Below, one piece after another: positions 34,502 through 42,510 of a stretch of 64,000 nucleotides of DNA. The DNA lies in NCBI RefSeq assembly GCF_001896135.2, contig NZ_MPOH02000011.1, forward strand, positions 898,950 to 962,949. Direction: 5' to 3'. A model generated the notes under the pieces. It was given only the letters and a program-made list of their open reading frames with translations, had not been told where the DNA came from and did not search any database. How positions within the stretch are numbered: position 1 is the first letter of the stretch; every line of letters starts with the position of its first letter. Source of the DNA: Streptomyces phaeoluteigriseus (GTDB lineage Bacteria > Actinomycetota > Actinomycetes > Streptomycetales > Streptomycetaceae). The translations under genes were made by a program, and so were the position numbers.

Positions 34502-34530
34502 GGCATGGTTTCAGTGGACGGGAGCCGAGA

Positions 34531-34818
34531 TCATTTTCTGAGATCCGTCCTGCCGTCCGGTCGTCGTGAGTGCCGGTTCGACCGGCGGCGCACGGTGAGT
34601 GCGCAGGCGAGAACGCCGAGGGCCCAGGCGATCAGAAGGGCACCCCACATCGGCATGTGCACGACGGGGATGAGCAGGCGGATCTCGACGCTCTTGCGGT
34701 TCTCGAAGATGAAGACCAGGGCGATCGCGCTGATCAGGACGAACGGTGCGAGGCGACGAACACCGGGGCGGGACAGGAACGGCGTGTGCGCCTTGTGGTC
34801 TGCGCCGGTCTGAGCCAT
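34531..34818 (-). CDS. LapA-domain (DUF1049) small membrane protein
   Basis: 95 residues from ATG 34818, with GGAGAGG seven bases upstream; the ATG-like codon 18 bases earlier lacks such a site. Two hydrophobic segments (LAPFVLISAIALVFIFEN and PMWGALLIAWALGVLACALT) flank the short family motif VEIRLLIP. The C-terminus is basic. The general role of the family is envelope-related; in actinobacteria it is unknown. It probably forms a short operon with the SHOCT protein upstream (26-bp gap). Confidence 0.8.
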   Translation of the reverse strand: MAQTGADHKAHTPFLSRPGVRRLAPFVLISAIALVFIFENRKSVEIRLLIPVVHMPMWGALLIAWALGVLACALTVRRRSNRHSRRPDGRTDLRK

Positions 34819-34844
34819 GGACTGCCTCTCCGTCACGGGAATTC

Positions 34845-35234
34845 CTAGGCCAGCAGCTTGGTCTTGGCTTTCTCGAATTCCTCCTGGGAAAGGTCACCCT
34901 TGTCCCGGAGCGTGGAGAGCTTGTGCAACTCGTCCACCGAACCGCTCCCGGATCCCGCCGTCCTCTGGATGTACTGACGGACGGCCTCCTCCTGCTCCCG
35001 GGCCTGCTTCACGTCCCTTTCGGCCATGCTCCTACCGCGGACACCGAGATACACGAGGACTCCGAGGTAGGGCAGGACGAGCACGAACACGAGCCATCCC
35101 GCTTTGGCCCAGCCACTGAGCGAGTGGTCCCGGAAGATGTCCGTGACGACCTTGAACAGCAGGAAGAACCACATGACCCAAAGGAATAGCCACAGCATCG
35201 TCCAGAACAGGTTGAGAAGCGGATAGTCGTCCAT
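34845..35234 (-). CDS. SHOCT-domain membrane protein with PLDc_N-type N-terminus
   Basis: 129 residues. Two membrane helices (LLNLFWTMLWLFLWVMWFFL and GWLVFVLVLPYLGVLVYLGV) form a phospholipase D N-terminal-type region, followed by a helical linker (RDVKQAREQEEAVRQYIQR) and a C-terminal SHOCT motif (VDELHKLSTLRDKGDLSQEE). Such proteins are small inner-membrane factors, possibly for oligomerisation. ATG 35234; the upstream 349 bp contain no gene on this strand. Confidence 0.85.
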   Translation of the reverse strand: MDDYPLLNLFWTMLWLFLWVMWFFLLFKVVTDIFRDHSLSGWAKAGWLVFVLVLPYLGVLVYLGVRGRSMAERDVKQAREQEEAVRQYIQRTAGSGSGSVDELHKLSTLRDKGDLSQEEFEKAKTKLLA

Positions 35235-35583
35235 CGTTCCCTCCGATCACGGATGTGCTACCTCATTCATACAGCCGGACCAGTGAACCGGCATGTGCAA
35301 CCAGCGTTGGCGTATCTCGTGCATCCGCGAGAAAGTCGGCGGAGGGAAAGCAACGGAGCCAGCGGAAGCAGACGGAATCCGATGGAGGAACCGAGCCCCC
35401 GATCCGTCCGTCGACGGAAAGCAGCCCGGGGAGGCGGACCGGGTGCGGGACATATTGCGGGCCCCCCGGCTATCTGACAGCACTCGCCCTCGTGCTCTCA
35501 TCGGAATCCCGGTGTCGCTCGCTCGCGGCCTTCTGGTTCCTCGTCGGTCTGCACGAGCTGGAACACGTCCTGTGGGCCGACCT
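35235..35583. other. gene-poor region before an IS200/IS605 remnant
   Basis: A 349-bp stretch of lower GC than its surroundings. Several short open frames exist but none shows a family resemblance, a plausible codon bias and a start site together. It may be degraded insertion-sequence or foreign DNA, since the end of a TnpA gene begins right after it. Confidence 0.45.
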
Positions 35584-35691
35584 CCCGCACGCTCGGTGTT
35601 CTGGTCCCCGTCGTATTTCGCGGGGTCCTGCGGCGGCGCACCGCTGAGCATCATCAAGGACTACATCGAGCACCAGAAGCGCCCGGCATGA
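35584..35691 (+). mobile_element. 3'-end fragment of an IS200/IS605 TnpA transposase
   Basis: The last 33 codons (SVFWSPSYFAGSCGGAPLSI followed by IKDYIEHQKRPA and a stop at 35689-35691) are the well-known C-terminus of the HUH transposase TnpA of IS200/IS605 elements. The catalytic HUH motif and Tyr lie upstream in the family and are absent. So this is a dead remnant. The right-end-like hairpin follows at 35760. Confidence 0.75.
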
Positions 35692-35759
35692 CCGTCACCA
35701 CACAGGCGTAGCGATCTCCGGCGCTTCGCGCCTCCAGACCGAGAATCGCATTCCCGCCC

Positions 35760-35771
35760 GGCCTGAAGGCC
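35760..35771. mobile_element. right-end hairpin of the IS200/IS605 remnant
   Basis: GGCCTGAAGGCC forms a five-pair hairpin followed by AGGATTCCC. Hairpins of this form next to GATTCC-like sequence mark the right end of many IS605-type elements, where the TnpB 3' end and its guide RNA would lie. Only about 70 bp separate TnpA from it, so TnpB is missing. Confidence 0.5.
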
Positions 35772-35817
35772 AGGATTCCCTGCGAAGAACAAGGGATGGA
35801 TCGCGGAGCCCACCAGG

Positions 35818-36423
35818 TCACCCGGGCCCGGCCGGGTCGGGGTCCGTCGCGAGGCGGGCGTGGCAGTGGACGTCGCGCCAGGCGTCCCGGCGGCCGGCCT
35901 CCCACATCGCGCCGCGCTGGGTTCCCTCGTAGCGGAACCCGCAGCGCTCGGCGATCCGGCAGGACGCGTCGTGGCCGACGGCGTGGCCCAACTTCAGGCG
36001 GTGGAGACCGATTTCGGTGAAGAACCAGTTCGTGGCCAGCCGCAGGGACCGGGCGGCCACGCCTCGGCCGCGCGCCTCGGGCAGCACCCAGTAGCCGACA
36101 CCGGCGGAACTCTGGACGTGGTCGACGGCGTTCAGGCCGATCTGCCCGAGGATCGTCCCGTCCGCCGCGTCCGTGACGCAGAAGGTCACGGCGGTCCCCG
36201 CCGCCATGGCCGCCGCCCTGGCCCGCAGCGACTCCCGCGCACCGGCGGTGTCCGTGATGTCCCGCAGCGGGGTGTTCCAGCGCAGGAACTCGGGGTCGAC
36301 ATGCCCGCGCAGCCACGCGTCGACATCGACGGCGGACTCGGGGTCCCAGACCCGCAGACTGATGCCGTGGCCGTCGAGCACGGGGGCGGGCGGGCCGGCG
36401 TACGGCTCCTGGACATCGGTCAT
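35818..36423 (-). CDS. GNAT family N-acetyltransferase (RimJ/RimL type)
   Basis: 201 residues from ATG 36423 (MTDVQEPYAGPPAPVLDGHG). GNAT marks: VTFCVTDAADGTILGQIGLN (beta 4), VGYWVLPEARGRGVAARSLR (acetyl-CoA loop R/Q-x-x-G-x-G/A), LHRLKLGHAVGHDASCRIAE and RCGFRYEGTQR. Such enzymes acetylate N-terminal or side-chain amines or small molecules. The frame is open further upstream (to 36504), but that part is Arg-rich and unlike the family. Confidence 0.85.
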   Translation of the reverse strand: MTDVQEPYAGPPAPVLDGHGISLRVWDPESAVDVDAWLRGHVDPEFLRWNTPLRDITDTAGARESLRARAAAMAAGTAVTFCVTDAADGTILGQIGLNAVDHVQSSAGVGYWVLPEARGRGVAARSLRLATNWFFTEIGLHRLKLGHAVGHDASCRIAERCGFRYEGTQRGAMWEAGRRDAWRDVHCHARLATDPDPAGPG

Positions 36424-36707
36424 CCCGCCATTGAACACCGGCCGCTTCCGGACAGGCGTCGGATCATCGGCCCGCCGGCGTCTCGCGGGGCAGGTGCGGC
36501 TCACCGGGTGCGTGGCGTCCGGTCCGGCCTAGGCACGGGGAGGGCGGACCGTCCACGGGTAGCTCTGGCGTTCGAGAGATGCGTACACGTTGCCGGAATC
36601 GACCACTCTCGGGTGAATCCCACCGACCTGCGACAACCACGCGGCTACCTCACCGGTCACCCACCTGCACGTCATAGACACCGCAAGTGGACACCCCAGG
36701 GGGCCCC

Positions 36708-37339
36708 GTGAGTCAGCAGTACCCGCAGCAGCCGAACCCGCAGCAGCCCGGCTGGGGCGCGCCCCGACTCCGCCCGGTCACAACGGCCCGCCGTTCCAGC
36801 CGCTGCCGCCGAAGAAGTCCAGCACCGGAAAGATCATCGGTCTGGGCTGCGCGGGTGTCATCGGACTGTTCGTCGTGGGGGGCGTCATCAGCGCGATCGC
36901 CGGCGGGGGCACCGGCGACGAGTCCGGCGACTCCAACGACCAGCCGGCGGCCTCCACCTCCGCGAACGAACGGCCGACCGCCGAGGCGGACCCCGGCGAC
37001 AAGTCGGCCAAGACCGCTGAGCCCAAGGAGGAGAAGGCGAAGGTCGTCGTCTTCAAGGTGTGGGGCACCGCCCCCGCCGGCGCCCTGGGTCCCATGGACA
37101 TCACCTACGGATCGGACAGCGACAGCCGACAGGGGAAGTGGAAGGACGGCAGGTTCGAGGCCACCCTGCCCCTGAACGACGACGCGCTCTACTACACGGT
37201 GACCGCTCAGCTGCAGGGCTCCGGAGACATCAACTGCTCCGTCACCGTCGACGGTCACACCGAGAAGGCTCACGCGGCCGGCGGCTACAACATCTGCAAC
37301 GCCCAGGCCAACTCCGGCCTGCTGGGCGGCTGGGACTAG
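36708..37339 (+). CDS. MmpS-like membrane-anchored protein (frameshifted near 36763)
   Basis: About 210 residues. GTG 36708 starts SQQYPQQPNPQQPGWGAP, a Gln/Pro-rich cytosolic tail. After restoring one C in the run 36762-36765, it continues PPFQPLPPKKSSTGKIIGLG into one hydrophobic helix (CAGVIGLFVVGGVISAIAGG) and a Ser/Thr/Pro linker, then an extracytoplasmic beta domain (VVVFKVWGTAPAGALGPMDI, YTVTAQLQGSGDINCSVTVD, GGYNICNAQ) with the two Cys of MmpS-like transport accessory proteins. Its partner transporter is not in the window. Confidence 0.75.
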
Positions 37340-37399
37340 GGCCCGCGCGGGACAGCGACCTCGAGGAGCCCGGCCGCTCCCGCCCGTACCGATCGCGGC

Positions 37400-37556
37400 G
37401 CCCGCCGTCTTCGTCCACCGGGAGCGGCCCTCCCCCGGGGCAGGTACTCCCGTGCCCGCCGTCTTCGTCCACCGGGAGCAGCCCTCCCCCGGGGCAGGTA
37501 TCCCGTGCCCGCCGTCTTCGTCCACCGGGAGCGGCCCTCCTCCGGGGCGGGCACTC
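37400..37556. repeat. 54-bp tandem repeat, three copies
   Basis: Units start with GCCCGCCGTCTTCGTCCACC at 37400, 37454 and 37507. Period is 54 then 53 bp. It fills the middle of the 328-bp convergent gap between the MmpS-like and DUF35 genes; each unit includes a C/G-rich inverted stretch (CCCTCCCCCGGGG) that might act as a terminator. Confidence 0.85.
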
Positions 37557-37667
37557 CCCCGCGGCAGGACCTCGCTCCCACGTCGGCGGGCCGAGGAAAG
37601 CTCGACGCGCTCCAGCCGTCACGGGGGACCACGCCGGGCCGCCCTGCCGGCGGGCGGCCGACGCCGA

Positions 37668-38072
37668 TCAGGGTCGCCCGCCCGCCCGGAGGGCGAGCCG
37701 GAACACCGGTACCCCCTCCGGGAACGCCACCGCCAGCTCCGCACCCGCCCGTGGCTCGCCCCCGCCCACGAGTTCCGTCGCCATGCGCGGGCCCTCCGCG
37801 AGGTCGACGACGGCGGCGACGTACGGCGTTCGCTCGCCGAAGGGGGGCAGGTCGTTGCGGTGGACGACCGACCAGGTGTAGAGCCTCGCCCGGCCGCTCG
37901 CCTCCTCCCAGCGCACGTCCTCGCTCCAGCAGTGGGGGCAGAATTCGCGCGGGTAGTGGTGAGCCCGCCCGCACGCCCGGCAGCGTCGGATCAGCAGCCG
38001 GCCCCCGGCCGCCGCCTCCCAGTACGCGCGCGTGAAGGCATCGGTCTCCGGGACGTCGTACCGCGAGGTCAT
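37668..38072 (-). CDS. DUF35 OB-fold/zinc-ribbon protein
   Basis: 134 residues from ATG 38072 (MTSRYDVPETDAFTRAYWEA). Zinc ribbon CRACGRAHHYPREFCPHC is followed by an OB-fold (RARLYTWSVVHRNDLPPFGE, PYVAAVVDLAEGPRMATELV). Like the protein at 23176 it should support a SCP-x thiolase-like enzyme; the thiolase at 32379, which has no DUF35 neighbour, is a candidate partner. It is co-directional with a DoxX-like gene 40 bp upstream, with the operator at 38567 controlling both. A GTG at 38081 is an alternative start. Confidence 0.85.
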   Translation of the reverse strand: MTSRYDVPETDAFTRAYWEAAAGGRLLIRRCRACGRAHHYPREFCPHCWSEDVRWEEASGRARLYTWSVVHRNDLPPFGERTPYVAAVVDLAEGPRMATELVGGGEPRAGAELAVAFPEGVPVFRLALRAGGRP

Positions 38073-38112
38073 CGGAGGCACCGCGGCAGAGCCGCCTCGT
38101 CGGAGCCGCCCA

Positions 38113-38562
38113 TCAGAACCACCCCAGCGTGCCGTCCAGCGACCAGCTCTGCCAGGCCATCCCGAACAGCGCGACCACCGAGATCAGCGCCATCATCGCG
38201 TTCTGCCCCTGCTCGGCCCAGTCGTGGATCATGAGGGTGAAGTAGAGGAGGTTCAGCAGCAGACCTCCCACCAGGGCGATCGGGGTGAGGAACCCGGCCA
38301 CGAGGCCCAGGCCGAGCGCAAGCTCCGCGTACACGACGACGTACGCCATCGCACGCGGCCTCGGTGCCACCACCGCCTGGAAGCCGGACCGTACGGCGCT
38401 CCAGCGGTGCTCCGCCGCGATGCCCGCCGCCCACGCGATTCCGGTACCGCGCTCGAACCAGCCCTCCCTGTCCTTGTGCCGCCAGCTCTCCAGCCACCAC
38501 AGGCCGAGCCCGATCCGCAGCACGGCCAGCCATTGCGCGCCGGTGAGCCAGATCGTGTCCAT
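38113..38562 (-). CDS. DoxX-like integral membrane protein
   Basis: 149 residues with four hydrophobic segments (QWLAVLRIGLGLWWLESWRH; AMAYVVVYAELALGLGLVAG; LTPIALVGGLLLNLLYFTLM; NAMMALISVVALFGMAWQSW). DoxX-family proteins relate to the small subunit of thiosulfate:quinone oxidoreductase and to membrane redox complexes. Here it heads a CTGACG-controlled operon with a DUF35 gene, so it may deliver electrons to, or take them from, a catabolic oxidoreductase. That role is inference. ATG 38562 is four bases from the operator. Confidence 0.82.
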   Translation of the reverse strand: MDTIWLTGAQWLAVLRIGLGLWWLESWRHKDREGWFERGTGIAWAAGIAAEHRWSAVRSGFQAVVAPRPRAMAYVVVYAELALGLGLVAGFLTPIALVGGLLLNLLYFTLMIHDWAEQGQNAMMALISVVALFGMAWQSWSLDGTLGWF

Positions 38563-38566
38563 GGAT

Positions 38567-38581
38567 CTGACGGTACGTCAG
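38567..38581. promoter_or_regulatory. CTGACG-family operator (perfect arms), next to the start codon
   Basis: CTGACGGTACGTCAG begins four bases upstream of the DoxX-like ATG at 38562. As at 32360 and 47439, no ribosome binding site fits, so a leaderless transcript is likely. Confidence 0.85.
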
Positions 38582-38666
38582 ACAGAGCGGACCGGGAAGA
38601 CCGCGAGCAGCCACCCTCCAGCGACCTTCCGGCGAGCCCCCATGAGAGAGCTGTGCCCCCGCGGTG

Positions 38667-38723
38667 AATCTGTGCATCCCCCATGAAGTGGCACAGATTG
38701 TTGGCAATTTCGTCGCCAATCTG
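38667..38723. promoter_or_regulatory. inverted repeats upstream of the tannase-like gene
   Basis: AATCTGTGC at 38667-38675 pairs with GCACAGATT at 38691-38699 (9 bp, 15-base loop). A second imperfect dyad, CAGATTGTTGGC to GCCAATCTG, spans 38694-38723 and shares the first arm. They lie 46-100 bp before the start of the esterase gene, consistent with a regulator site or a leader hairpin. Confidence 0.5.
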
Positions 38724-38768
38724 GATACGTTCGCTCGTGCAAGCCACCCGCATCGAGGGAGTCGAACC

Positions 38769-40401
38769 GTGAAGCACAGGGCAGTCAAGCGCAGGTCGGT
38801 CGTCATGGGCATCGGGGCCACTGCCGGCGTCGCGGCGGTGGGCGGCCTCGCCCTCAGCGCCCGGGCGTCGTCGAGCGCGACCTCGTCCTCGGCCGGGTCC
38901 GACCTGGGCGCCCTGGCCTTCGACCCGGACGCCTACACCGAGCTGACGACCACCGTCACGGACACCGCGGGCACGGAGCACTCGGTGACCTACCACTTCT
39001 GGAAGGCGATCACCTACGTCGCCAAGCCGGTGGACGAGAAGTACCAGAGCCTCAACGTCAGCGTCCCGGTGAAGGTCGACGGCACCGCGGTGGACGCCAC
39101 CGACGCGCCGATCCTGTTCGCGAACTCCGTCGGCGGTTACATGCCGTCCTCGGTCGCGGACGCGACGGGGATCGGCGGCGGCTCCGGCGGACCCATGGGT
39201 GGTGGCGGCGCGCCCAGCGGCTCGGCCGCCCCGACCGCCGCGCCCAGCCCCTCCGCCTCCAACGCGACCGGCGACACCAACCCCACCGGCGGCGCCCTGA
39301 GCACCAACCAGCTGCTGGCCCTGGCCGCCGGGTACGTCGTCGTCGAGCCCGGCGCCCGCGGCCGTACCCTCAAGAACTCCGCCGGCGAGTACTACGGCGT
39401 CGCCCCCGCCGCGATCGTCGACCTCAAGGCCGCCGTCCGGTACGTGCGCGCCAACAAGGGCCGCATCCCCGGCAACACCGACCGCATCGTCTCCGCCGGC
39501 ACCAGCGCGGGCGGCGCCCTGTCCTCGCTGCTCGGCGCGTCCGGCGACAGCCCGATCTACGCCTCGTACCTCAAGGAGATCGGCGCGGCCGACGCCTCCG
39601 ACGCGATCTTCGCGACCGGTGCCTGGTGCCCGATCACCGACCTGGAGCACGCCGACGGCTCCTACGAGTGGAACTGGGGCACCAACGCCACCTCCGCCGG
39701 TACGGTCGTCGACCAGGCGGTGTCGAAGGAGCTGCGGGCGCAGTTCGCGGAGTACCAGGCCACCCTGAAGCTCAAGGGCCTGCGCGGCTTCGGCACGCTC
39801 ACCGCGCGCAACTACGACGAGTACCTGGTCAAGCAGTACCTGGAGCCGTCGGCCACCACCTACCTCGCCGGCCTGTCGGACTCGGCGCGGGCGACGTACC
39901 TCGCCGCCAACACGTTCATCACCTGGAAGAACGGCAAGGCCTCCTTCTCCTGGGCCGACTTCCTCACCCACGTCGCGCCCGCAAGAAGAACGTCCCGTCG
40001 TTCGACGCCTTCGACCTGTCGACGGGCGAGAACAACGAGTTCGGCGCGGGCACCACGATCGCCCGGCACTTCACGGCGTACGGCCAGAAGAACGACACGA
40101 CCGGTCTCACCAACAAGCGGCTCGACAGCGACATCCCCGAGCTGCTGCGGCTGATGAACCCGATGTACCACCTGGTCGACAAGCCCAACTCGGGCCGCAG
40201 CAAGCACTGGTGGATCCGGCTCGGCACCAAGGACTCCGACACCTCGCTGACGGTCTCCGCCAACCTCGCCGCCGCCGCGGCCGCCTCGGCGACGACGTGA
40301 ACCACCTCTACTACTGGGACCAGGGCCACGGCGCCAACACCGACCCGGGCGACTTCATCCAGTGGATCGCCAAGGTGACGGGGCACAAGGCCGCCAAGTA
40401 G
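38769..40401 (+). CDS. secreted tannase/feruloyl-esterase-like hydrolase (two frameshifts)
   Basis: About 544 residues after repair. GTG 38769 with GAGGGAG upstream opens KHRAVKRRSVVMGIGATAGV, a Tat-like signal. Conserved parts are AFDPDAYTELTTTVTDTAGT, ITYVAKPVDEKYQSLNVSVP, VVEPGARGRTL, and the nucleophile loop GTSAGGALSS with Ser about 246. The frame changes at the C-run 39978-39980 (then KKNVPSFDAFDLSTGENNEF) and again near 40285 (then LGDDVNHLYYWDQGHGANTD with the catalytic Asp/His region). This is the pattern of subtype B tannase-like alpha/beta hydrolases, which release galloyl or feruloyl esters. Between them sits a Gly/Ser/Pro-rich insertion at about 137-175. Confidence 0.8.
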
Positions 40402-40672
40402 CCCTCGCCGGGTGACCCCACCGCCGGGCCACCCCCTGAACGGCGGCGTCCGTTTCCCGTCATAAGAATCGACGCCGTCCCCTCGCACGCGGCCCGGCCG
40501 CACCTGGGCCCGGCGTCGAGGCATGTGCACGACCAGGTGAGCACACATTGTCCGCAACCAGGTGGCCTACCTCGCCAACCGCACACACCACTCGTGCAGG
40601 CGTGATCGATCCGCAACCAATTCCGGTCTTGACCGAGACCCATCAAAGCCGTGCGTGATTACGCTCGCGCTC

Positions 40673-41866
40673 ATGGAAGACTCCGCACCGACGCCCCACC
40701 CCTCCGCGAGCACCGCCGCCAACCCGGCCGGCCGACCGGTCTACGTCATCGGCGGCGGCCCCGGCGGCCTCGCCACCGCGTACGCGCTGCGCGCCCAGGG
40801 GATACGTGCCGTCGTGGTGGAGAAGTCCGACCGGGTCGGCGCGTCCTGGCGGCGTCACTACGACCGGCTGCACCTGCACACCACCCGGCGCCGCTCGGCC
40901 CTGCCCGGCCTGCCGATGCCCCGCCGCTTCGGACGATGGGTGGCCCGCGACGACATGGTGCGGTACCTGGAGAAGTACGCCGAGCACCACGAGCTGGAGG
41001 TCGTCACCGGCGTCGAGGTCTCCCGCGTCGAACGGACCCCCGACGGCACCGGCTGGCTGCTGCACGCCTCCGGCGGACGCGAGCTGACCGGCGCGGCGGT
41101 CGTCGTCGCCACCGGCTACAACCACACCCCGGCCCTGCCGGACTGGCCCGGCCGATCCACCTTCACCGGCGAACTGACCCACGCCTCCGCCTACCGCAAC
41201 GGCACCCCCTACGCGGGCCGGGACGTCCTCGTCGTCGGCGTCGGCAACACCGGTGCCGAGATAGCCGTCGACCTCGTGGAGAGCGGCGCCGGGCGGGTAC
41301 GGCTGGCCGTGCGCACCGTCCCGCACATCGTGCGCCGCTCCACCGCCGGCTGGCCCGCCCAGTACAGCGGCATCCTCGTACGGCGGCTCCCCGTAGGCCT
41401 CGTCGACCGGATCTGCCGGGTACTGGCCAAGGTGAGCCTGCCGGACCTGTCGGCGCAGGGGTTGCCGCGCCCCGACACCGGGCTCTACACCCGGGTCCGC
41501 GAAGGGGCGATCCCGGTGCAGGACGTCGGCCTGATCGACGCCGTGCGCAAGGGGAGGGTCGAGATCGTGGCCGCCGTGGACGGCTTCGAGGACGGCAAGG
41601 TCGTCCTCGCCGACGGCACCCGCGTCCGGCCCGACGCCGTGATCGCCGCCACCGGATACGCCCGCGCCCTGGAAGACCTGGTCGGCCACCTCGACGTCCT
41701 CGACCCCCGAGGCAGACCGACCGCCCACGGGCCCCACTCCCCGGCCGCCGCCCCCGGCCTCTACTTCACCGGCTTCACCACCCCCATCAGCGGCACCCTC
41801 CGCGAACTGTCGATCGACGCGGGACGCATCGCCAAGGCGGTACGCCGGGAGCTGGCGCGGAACTGA
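40673..41866 (+). CDS. flavin-containing monooxygenase-like NAD(P)/FAD-binding protein
   Basis: 397 residues. An FAD Rossmann motif (VYVIGGGPGGLATAYALRAQ) lies at about 22-41. RVGASWRRHYDRLHLHTTRR is the typical region after the second FAD motif, and VLVVGVGNTGAEIAVDLVES is the NADPH motif. The late AVIAATGYARALEDLV is the ATG-Y motif of FMO/YUCCA-type enzymes, which oxygenate N or S atoms or decarboxylate. ATG 40673 is chosen from the family start. It lies between the esterase and a repeat-rich gap with no visible operon partners. Confidence 0.85.
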   Translation: MEDSAPTPHPSASTAANPAGRPVYVIGGGPGGLATAYALRAQGIRAVVVEKSDRVGASWRRHYDRLHLHTTRRRSALPGLPMPRRFGRWVARDDMVRYLEKYAEHHELEVVTGVEVSRVERTPDGTGWLLHASGGRELTGAAVVVATGYNHTPALPDWPGRSTFTGELTHASAYRNGTPYAGRDVLVVGVGNTGAEIAVDLVESGAGRVRLAVRTVPHIVRRSTAGWPAQYSGILVRRLPVGLVDRICRVLAKVSLPDLSAQGLPRPDTGLYTRVREGAIPVQDVGLIDAVRKGRVEIVAAVDGFEDGKVVLADGTRVRPDAVIAATGYARALEDLVGHLDVLDPRGRPTAHGPHSPAAAPGLYFTGFTTPISGTLRELSIDAGRIAKAVRRELARN

Positions 41867-41877
41867 GGGCCGAGGGC

Positions 41878-41947
41878 TGACGGCTGACGGCTGACGGCTG
41901 ACGGCTGACGGCTGACGGCTGACGGCTGACGGCTGACGGCTGACGGT
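41878..41947. repeat. heptamer microsatellite, 10 copies of TGACGGC
   Basis: Ten perfect 7-bp units (the last ends in T) follow the monooxygenase stop by 11 bp. Each unit contains CTGACGG, the left arm of the operator found at 15 other places in the window, always in one orientation. Confidence 0.95.
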
Positions 41948-42010
41948 ACCGGGGGTGGTCCTCTACTCCCCCGGTTGCGGTCCGGTTCCGCCTCTGCGTC
42001 CGCTTCGCCC

Positions 42011-42083
42011 TCCACCTCCGCTCCCACCTCCACCTCCGCTCCCACCTCCGCTCCCACCTCCGCTCCCACCTCCGCCTCCGCTG
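42011..42083. repeat. CACCTCCGCTCC-type short tandem repeats
   Basis: About six 12-bp units of CACCTCCGCTCC with one shortened copy. Both strands give low-complexity translations, so it is a DNA repeat and not a coding repeat. Confidence 0.85.
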
Positions 42084-42510
42084 CCGGGCCGCGGCCGGCC
42101 GTCATCGCCCGGCACCCGGCGGCGGATGCCTCGACGGTGACCGTGCCCTCGCTCTCCACACCCGAGACGTCGCACTGGTTCTGAGGGAGCCAGGGGGGGA
42201 GCCCAGGGAGCCCCGGGATCCGGGGGGGGGCGGGGAGCCGGAGTACCGAGGAGCCGGAGGATCTCTCCCTCAGGTGAAGCGATCACGACAGCGCGCCCGG
42301 CCGATACAGCCCCTTTGCGTCGATTCCGAGCAGCGCCCGGGCCGCAACGGGCACCGAACTCAAGCCAGTTACTCATGCCCACCGCTCCCGGAGCGTTGTC
42401 CCGCGCCCCCGCTCACCCCCAGAATGTGAGCCCTGTTCACCTTTCAGGTCGACCCACTCCCATCCACCCCTCTCGCTCTCGAAGCGCTCGAAGCACGACG
42501 GAGGACGCAC

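Larger units (their letters stand above)
41867..42510. other. 644-bp repeat-rich intergenic region, no credible gene
   Basis: It contains the heptamer array at 41878-41947, the 12-bp array at 42011-42083 and a G-rich stretch at 42185-42250. Open frames over the 12-bp array give only low-complexity Ser/Thr/Ala or Gly tracts. The last 90 bp probably carry the promoter of the amine oxidase gene. Confidence 0.7.

Noticed and set aside
41963..42382. Gly/Ser-rich protein on the minus strand or Ser/Thr-rich protein on the plus strand
   Set aside because: Both come only from the 12-bp DNA repeat; no start site or conserved ends.
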